Below, piece by piece: positions 54,301 to 63,300 of a DNA stretch of 64,000 nucleotides; positions within the stretch are counted from its first letter, which is position 1, and each line of letters begins with the position of its first letter. This DNA is from Apostichopus japonicus. Taxonomy: Eukaryota > Echinodermata > Holothuroidea > Aspidochirotida > Stichopodidae. The stretch is from contig NC_092577.1 in NCBI RefSeq assembly GCF_037975245.1, positions 2,122,001 through 2,186,000 on the forward strand, given 5' to 3'. The notes beneath the pieces were generated by a model. The model saw only the letters and a list, made by a program, of their open reading frames with translations. It was not told the DNA's origin and did not search any database. The position numbers and the translations under genes were made by a program.

Positions 54301-57300
54301 TGGATAGCATCACATTGAAATTCAGCTGCTGTTATTAACCATAACTGTACCATGAAATTCAGTCTGATAGGAAAGGAAATAAGTATACATATATATATAT
54401 ATTATATGCCTGTGTATTTTCCTGGTGACAGACATTACCATGACAACACCAGCGGTTGTTTCAAGACATTTAATTGTTGATTTCTTTCAGTTTTACAAAC
54501 CAATCGTTGTCATGGACTCTGGCTTACACGCTTGCCAATCAACGTATCAGTACAAAATTACCGACTAAGGTGACCTTACTATGTACAGGAGATGAGACAA
54601 GACAACTTCAGGTATTCTTTGAGTCTAAAATTTGCTTTCCAAGGTTATATTTAGTGTTGGTAAAGCTTAAACAATTATTCTTAGGCATTTACAATTGAAG
54701 AACATCGGTAAATGAAGACTGAATGTGATTTTGTAAACCTTTTTTAGGATTCAAATATACAAATACTGCAGCCCATAAAGTTATAGGCTTGACATGAATT
54801 TTATGTTTCATGATAGCTCGTTTGTAATAGTGTCAGATGCGATGCGGTTTGACTTCACAGTCTGTGACTGAATTTGTTTTTTGGCTTCATTTTGTTGCAG
54901 GATACACTTGTTAACATGACCAGCACTGGCTACTGTAAATGTCTCTATGGATTCTGGGGACCTGAATGTGAGTTTGAATGTCCAGGAGGTGCCAGTAACC
55001 CATGCTATGGCAACGGTATTTGTAACTCTGTCACTGGAAACTGTACCTGTTATATCGGAGTGATACAGGATGGTATTTGTAACACGTGCGAGGATATGAT
55101 GGCAGGCACTGATTGTTCCCTGTACAGTAGCGAGCCCCTGATCTCAAATAACTTCCACCATGGCCGTGCCTATGGACAAGGACAGTTCCACACCTTTGAT
55201 GGAACTAAGTACAGCTTCTTTGGGGAAGAAGAGTACATATTGTTCACAGGATTCGACATTGAAACACACATCAGAATGGTACAGTGTTTTGCTGGAAGCG
55301 ATGTTACCTGCATAAGTGCTGTTGCTGTGAGAGTGAAAGGTACCACAACAGTGGTCATTCATGGCGGTTACACCGATAAAGAACTCCATGGGTATGCTTG
55401 GATTGACGGGGAAGAAGTGAATGTCTGGCCTGCTAAGAATATCGGTTTTGGTTTTTACCTTTCAAGACGTGGGTATGACCACTATAGACTGGAACTGACC
55501 GGTGCCATTATCTTTGACATCTACATTAGAGGGCGCTATCTAGACATCCAAATGCAGGCTGTGGAGAGCATTTGTAGCAAATCTGGTGGACTGTTAAGTT
55601 CCTGTGATCTAAACTCCTTAAATGACTTTCAACTACGAAATGGCCAGGTTCTCTGTCTGGATGGTGAGATTGCAGCTTCATGTCAAAATATCTCTACCCA
55701 TGATGCAAGCATAACTCAAACTCAGATTCATGAAGTGTTTGGCCAGGGATGGTCAGTAACTAACATGCAGTCATCCCTGTTTGTTTATGGTTACGGCCAG
55801 TATCAGGAAGTAAGAGAAATCAAGAATTCCAAGGCTAGCTATGCTCTGCATTTTGAAGATTCTCATGCTGAATCTTCTGTCATTAATACTATCCATGAAA
55901 CAGACTTTACCATAGAATTTGATATGAAGCTAGACCGTATCCATGACGATTGCCAAGCCGTCTTTTCGTACGTCAAATCAGATGCGTTCGCAATGGCGGT
56001 TTGTTCCTCATTATTAACCATCACTTACCAGAAGGTCACATACGACACTGATCTCTATATGGAGACAAAGGTTTGGTACCGCATTGCGTTAGCTTGGCAA
56101 GAAGGAATGAAGCGACTACGGATCTTCATCTTCAAATCTACAACAGACTGGCAGACTGAGGATGTTCTGCTACCAGAGAGCCCATTACCATCCGGTGGAC
56201 ATCTGGTTCTCGGTCAGTGGTACCCTCCTGAAAATTATGAAGGTCCAAAGATGTACCCAGGATTTATTGGATGGTTGGAAGAGTTCAAGATATGGAAACG
56301 TTTTTCTACTGCGTCAGAATTACAAAGTTACTTAGGTTTGGATGTAGATGCATCATCTGCCAGAGACCTTGCACATTACTGGAACTTCAATGAAGGTCAA
56401 GGAGTTATTACATATGATGCTGTCTCACTCACCCCTATTCACCTTTCAGTTAAACCGTGGGGGCAACCCTTGTGGACCTTCTCAACCGCTGCCGTCAGTC
56501 GATCGGCTACACAATCAACTGAATCCTTGTATCTTAGTTTCAGTGAGGATTCTGTCGACGAGGATATTGTAAGCTTCTGTGAAGATGTGATATTTACTGG
56601 CCAGCTCAGTGATGTTTGTAACTCGCTTAACATCGGTGAATTCTATTATCAACAATGTTTGTCACATGCTTTACACGTTGGGAAGGATGCTGCGATGGAG
56701 GTTGCTCTAGCATATGCAGATGATTGTCAAGTACTGTCAGAGGTACAAGGCTGGCCTGCTCAAGAACTCTGCAGGACGTTTGGATCGAGACATTTCCCGA
56801 GGTGGATTGGTCCAACTTGTGAAATTCCTTGTATTTCAGGATATGAATGGAACTATGATGGCATTTGCCAGTGTTATGATGGTTATGTTGGCACAACTTG
56901 TGAGGTGGAATGTGATGGTGGTGCCAGCGACCCATGCGGTGGAGTTGGTGTTTGTTCTTCAGATGGTGACTGTACCTGTCCTCTGTACACAAATGAAAGC
57001 AATGTCTGCAGGGACTGCAACGATGGGTGGGTCGGAGAACGCTGCAATGTTGTTCTGACTGATTTACCAAACCTGGATAGTTTTGCCTGTTCAACCTTTG
57101 GTCATGGCCAATACATTTCATACCTTGGAGCCGCCTTCAGCATAGATACATACGGTGAGTTTATTCTCAGTGAGATGGAAGACCTTGCCGTGTTTATCCG
57201 TCAAGTCCCCTGCGGACATGATCACTACTGTATCGCATCGGTTTGGTTCAGGATATCCGATGGAAACATTACAGTGAACATCCCTCGAGATGATCTCGAT

Positions 57301-60300
57301 GGAGACCAATACTTATTTGTCGATGATGAGGCTGTGGATTTGGACTGGAGAATGGGCACTGGGATGGAATTCAAGTCTGGTTTCATTTTGAATGAAACAG
57401 CACAAGGATACAGACTGTTTGGTCCTGAAGGGAGAAGTGCAGAAGTAGTGATCCAGGACGTGTCATTAGACGTTCATCTCTTCATAACTGACCGTCCTCT
57501 GGTATCATCAGGAATTTGTGGTGATTGTCTGACCATCGATCCTTCGGCAGATGCCTCTTACTCTTACATCAACAACGAATACATCAACCGGAACCGTCTC
57601 GCAGCAAATGCCGACTCTAAATTAGGTCTCATGCCAGAAGAGGTACGAACCATTACCCCAGGAGGGCTTGCTTTGTTCTTCAATGATTCTTCCTGCACCA
57701 GTGACCCATTGGACAGTGGATCAATTCCAGCAGGGTCAGATGTGACCGTCGAATTCTACTTTCAAACATATGTCAGAGAAGGTACTCTGATAGGTATCTC
57801 CAGCAAAACTTCTGACTTTGCAGTCGTCTTAGATCATATGTTGGCAGTCATCATTGATGGTGAGGTTTATCAGACAGATATTATTCCAAGTCTTAACCAA
57901 TGGGTATTTATCTCTGTCCAATACCATCATGATGAGAGAAGATTGACTGTTACTGGTGTGGACGAACAAGGATATTTGAGTGAATCCTCCTTCTCCATCG
58001 CGAGATTGCTGTCATTTGAGGAAGGAGTGCTAAAGTTAGGTGCATGGGATCATTCTGATGGAGAAAGTCTTGTAGATGGTGTATTCGTTGGGTTCATTGA
58101 TGAGGTCAAAGTGTGGACTCGTTCATTCACCATTTCAGAGATTTGGAGAAACAGTGAAATGAACGTGCAGTCTGAGCTGTCTCAACTTGCAGCAGTCTGG
58201 AAATTTAGTGAAGGCAAAGGTGATGTAACCTATGACTTTATCAGTCATCAGGCATTGAAGTTTGCATCTGACAAGAGTCCAACATGGGTTGTTGCAGGAG
58301 CACCGATAGCTGCATATCAGCCAATAGAATTCAGCTTTGAGGAGAGAGTTTATGATCAACTGACTGGAGAAGTACTCTGGTCTGATGCAGTGATCTGGTG
58401 TGAAAATCTAATCTTTAACAATACCGTTTACTCAGACTGTGAAACTCTAAGCCTAAGTAATGCACAGTTTTTCCAAGATTCATGTGTCTGGAGTATTGTT
58501 GCAGAAAATGATTTATCGGCTGGTTACCCATCTCTTGGACAGTATTCAATCTACTGTCAGAACTCCCTTGACCTTGAGTATTCACCTCTTGAAGAACTCT
58601 GCACCAATATCACAGATTCTCAACTCTTCCGAGACCTTGGATGTCCAACAGGAGCCTGCATGTCTGGTGCCTTTGATACAGCGACTGGTGAATGTTATTG
58701 TTACCATGGTTATTGGGGTTCAAGCTGTGTAGCAGAGTGCCCAGGAGGAGCAGATAACCCATGTAATGGAAGGGGTGCTTGTAATGTAACAAGTGGAGAG
58801 TGTACCTGTGATCCAGCATGGACATATGAGAGTGACTGTTTTGAGTGCAGTGGCAACTGGACGGGAGGTGACTGTTCAACTGTCTTTCCTTCTGAACCCA
58901 TCATTAACAATAACCCATTCTGTCTTGTTTATGGGCAAGGTCATGTGACCAACTTTGATGGAGCTATGTATGACTTCAAGGAAATTGGTGAATATCAGGT
59001 GTTATCCGATACCAGCCAGGATTTTGAGGTCCAAGCAAGAATCATTCCCTGTTACAACCAGTCATCATGTTTGGTAGCCTTTGCAGTAAGGTATGGGATG
59101 GATGTGTTAGTCGTAAGGTCAGGACACACCAGCAATAGCCAAGCGATGTTCTGGGAGAATGGAAGCTCTCTTCAATTGGAGAATGTTTCATATGATACTG
59201 GCCATATGACTATTAAGCACACAAGCACTTTATCATATGAGATAGCAATCAGTGAGTTGGATGCTTCAATTTCCTTAAGAGTGCTGGAGAGATCTTTCAG
59301 TCTCATTTTCCACCTTTCACCGTCAATTTCCTGTCAGAAGTCTGTGGGACTTTGTGGAACCTGCAATGGGAATATCACAGATGACATCTTTAATGATGTT
59401 CTCATAGCTGCAAATACATGGCGTGTAGATGCTGGTGCTAGCCTCTTTGACCCAATATTCCTCAATAGTAGTTACCAAGAGTACAGAAACTTAACTGGAG
59501 CTGGACATTGCATTGAAACTAATGGTGGGTACTTGTCATCAGACCCCATTGAGCATGTCTTAGAGGGTAACACAGATATAACTTTTGACCTCTATGTCAT
59601 AGTCCACAGCAACAAAGGAGTACTTTTATCATACAGTCATGTACTAGACTTTACCATTTTCTTTAATGGAACCCTGAAAGTGCAAATTGGATCTGATGTT
59701 TGGGATACACATTTAATAGTTGAGGTTGGTATTTGGAATAGACTGGTTCTGACCTGGGGTAGGACCTCTCACCAACTGAGAGTATGGGCAGTCCATCCTG
59801 ACTTGGAAGTACTTAGTGCCAGCCATAGATTTAGTGTAGGCATAGATATCTTTACTCCTGGAGGTTACTTGTCCATCGGACAATGGCTACCAGGAACAGA
59901 GGGTGGAGTAATGCCCACACAGGATCGATTTTATGGGACCCTCGATGAAATTCGCATCTGGCGTAGAGATTTCACACTTGAAGACATAGATGCTACCAAC
60001 TTTGTGAATGTTCCCGCGACTTACCCTGATCTTGGAGGACTTTGGAAATTCGATGAAGGTGATGGCACTCATGTATTTGATCTAGTACACAATGTACGTA
60101 TGGTCATCCAAAAGTTACCATGGATGACCGTACATCCTACATGGCATTTCTCACACCGGGACATCTCAAGGCTGCCTCCCGTTTATTCCATCACAACTCC
60201 ACAGTACGATACGACATTCTGTGAGTCTTTGCTTAGAACCAATCCAACTTGGGATGCCTGTGGTCTCGACCAACTGCAAATGGATTACCTCTATTATGCT

Positions 60301-63300
60301 TGCATCAGGGACTCATTCTTCTCAGAGAGTAAATACAGCTCTTTATCAATTGCCCTTGCACTGGCTGATTACTGTCACATCAGAAACGACTATTCCGGAT
60401 CATGGCCTGGGCGACATCTATGCCAGTACTTCCCAGATATATACTTCCCTGTTTGGAAAGGAGCAAACTGTGACATTGAATGCATCTTCAGTGATACCAG
60501 CTCATCCGCTCAAAGATGCCAGTGCTCTAGAGGTTTCTGGGGAACCCAGTGCTCAAACATTTGCATGGGTGGATCTTCATCCCCATGTAACAACCATGGA
60601 ACATGCTCTCAGGAGTCTGGAAGCTGTCAGTGCGAGTTCAATTGGAATGCAGTCGAGGGTTGCACTGCATGCACTCCAGATTGGATAGGACGAGACTGCT
60701 CACTCATGGCGTACACATCATCCCTGCAGACCGTCCCATTCTGTGGTGTCTCAGGCAATGGCTACTTTACCCTTTTTGATGGATCCCATTTTGATTTTAG
60801 AGAAATTGGGGATTTTACTTTCTATCAGGATCCGTCAACAGGGACTGAAGTTCAAATTCGTCAATTGAGGTGCAACAACCAGCAGGCCTGCACAACAGCT
60901 ATTGCACTGAAAACCAAGAGCAATGAACTTGTCATGCAGGCTCCCCAGACCTTAGACAAACAGCCTCTGGTTTTGTTAGACGGTACTATTGTTTCAATGG
61001 ATGCAATTTTGATAGGTGACTACCAGCTATCAGCACCAAATGCAGGAGTATACACTATTTCAGGACCTTCAAATTTCCAAATGGACCTTCAGACGCAAGG
61101 AGTGTATTTTCGAGTCCAGCTGACTGTCCAAGTGAAGTACACCACTTTTGGCTTGTGTGGAACGACAAACATTGAGACGAGCAGTTGTGCAGATCCACTG
61201 AATGAACCAGAGTGTGTATTGAGGAACTATGGCCTGGTTTTGTACAAAAGCTACCATGGTATCAGCCGAAACACCATAGTTAGGTATTGCGAAGGATATA
61301 AGATCCCTGAAAATGAAAGTATCATTTTCAGAGAATTACAAGGAAGAACTTTTAAAGGCCATTCAACCATGGCTTCTCCAACTGCAGGTGGCTTTGGACT
61401 TCGTTTCGATGGCAGCGGTGCAACGACATTACCGTTCGCTCCTGAAAGTTTTAGTGGTGGCAGTTCTGGTACTCTTCAAGTCTACTGTAAATATCTTGGA
61501 CAACCTCAAGGAACACTTTTGTCATATAGTGCAACCAACGTCATGGCTGTAACAGTAGGACCATCCAGCACGTTTAATGTCCATGTAGGATGGGCGATGC
61601 ACGACACTCAAGTGGTTGCGAATACAAATACGTGGATGCAGATTACGTTAGTGGTCGACCATGTCCTGGGAAATGTGACTTTCTACTGTGTGGATGATGA
61701 CATTGTGAGTGTGCGACATTATCCCCTGATTGTCAATGTACTGGCATCTGGTGGGAGTGTTGGCCTTGGAACATGGAGGGCTCCAACAAATGGTACATTT
61801 GAGCCACCAGGTGAAGGTGGCTTTGCGGGTGTCATGGATCAGCTTGTCGTTTGGAACCGTGCACTCTCACCCACGGAAGTTGTCAACAGCTGGACCAGTC
61901 AAGTGATAAACCCAAGACCATCTATTATAGGAATTTGGTCCTTAGATACAGGAAAGGGATTCTCTGCTGTGGATGTCGTCAGCAGGACTGATATCCTCTT
62001 AGCATCTGATGTTAACATAGCACCTTCATGGCAACTATCGGACATCCCAGTTACACCACCAATACTGTCCGACATTGAATTTATCGTATCTGTTGAGTTT
62101 AGTTCCCCAGAAGTTGAAGAGTCAGCCAGAGAGACCTGCGATGCATTGCTAAGATCAGGTCCTGTCTTTGATGCTTGTAAGGGATTACAGAGCGTGTTGG
62201 AGAATGCCTACCATGAATGTTTGTCTACCATCTCAATTACAAACCAGGTCCATCTCGGTATGGATGTGGCGCTCTCGTTCTCCTATGAATGTCAGACCCT
62301 GCTAGATCTCAGTGAATGGCCAGGAAGAGGTCTCTGCGATGTCTTTCCAAGTCACTACCAATTTGGATACGGCGGAGGAGATTGCAGCAAAAGATGCAGT
62401 TACGGTGTCTATACAGATGGATCGTGTCGTTGCTTCAATGGTTATTGGGGCAAGGAATGCGATCGGACATGTCCCTCAAATGATGAAGATGGAACACCAT
62501 GTAACGGTCATGGAGACTGCCAACAGGAATCTGGTGAATGCATGTGCTATGAGCAATGGAGAGGCGACAACAGTTGTGGGTCCTGCACTTTAGGATGGTT
62601 TGGTGAGGAATGTTCAACCTCCATGGTTGATCTACCGCCAGAGTCAGACATTGTAACTTGTTCCGTGAGAGCTACATCCATCACTAACTTTGAAGGAGCT
62701 ACCTACCACATGAAGAACGAGGGCATCTATAGAATTACGGACAACTCTAAAGTAGACATTCAGGTAAGACATCAATTACCAGCACTGATTTTATTTGTAT
62801 CAATAGGTTTTAAATTCAAAGCTGATTTAAAGCAACACTTTCATTTATTTTGGTAAAGTTTAGGTATTTTTGGAAAGTAAAAACTCATTTATACATTGTA
62901 CTACTTTTCTTTGTTTTACATGTCAAGTTTCGTGTCCAAAAATGAGGCCAATTTTTTTGTATCCAATATGTTAGTTTGATTCTTATACATGATATTAAGC
63001 ACTTAATGTGAAAATTGTCTGGGTGACAAACCTTTGAGAATAAATTTGTATTAACCGGTATTAAAGTAACGTTTGTTTGGTTCAACACTCTAGGAAGGTC
63101 TCTTAATACTTGGATGATTTGCAATGTTAGTTTTGAGTGATTTAATTTCGGTTGGTAAATTATTTTGCAATTATACACTGCTAAACTGCTGCTTCAGGTA
63201 GTATCTCTAATGACTATGTGACATATTTCAGTGGACAGGTTGAAAAGCCAATATAATAGCTTTTCATACTAAATTGGTATCTAATTGTTTCTAGCAAATT

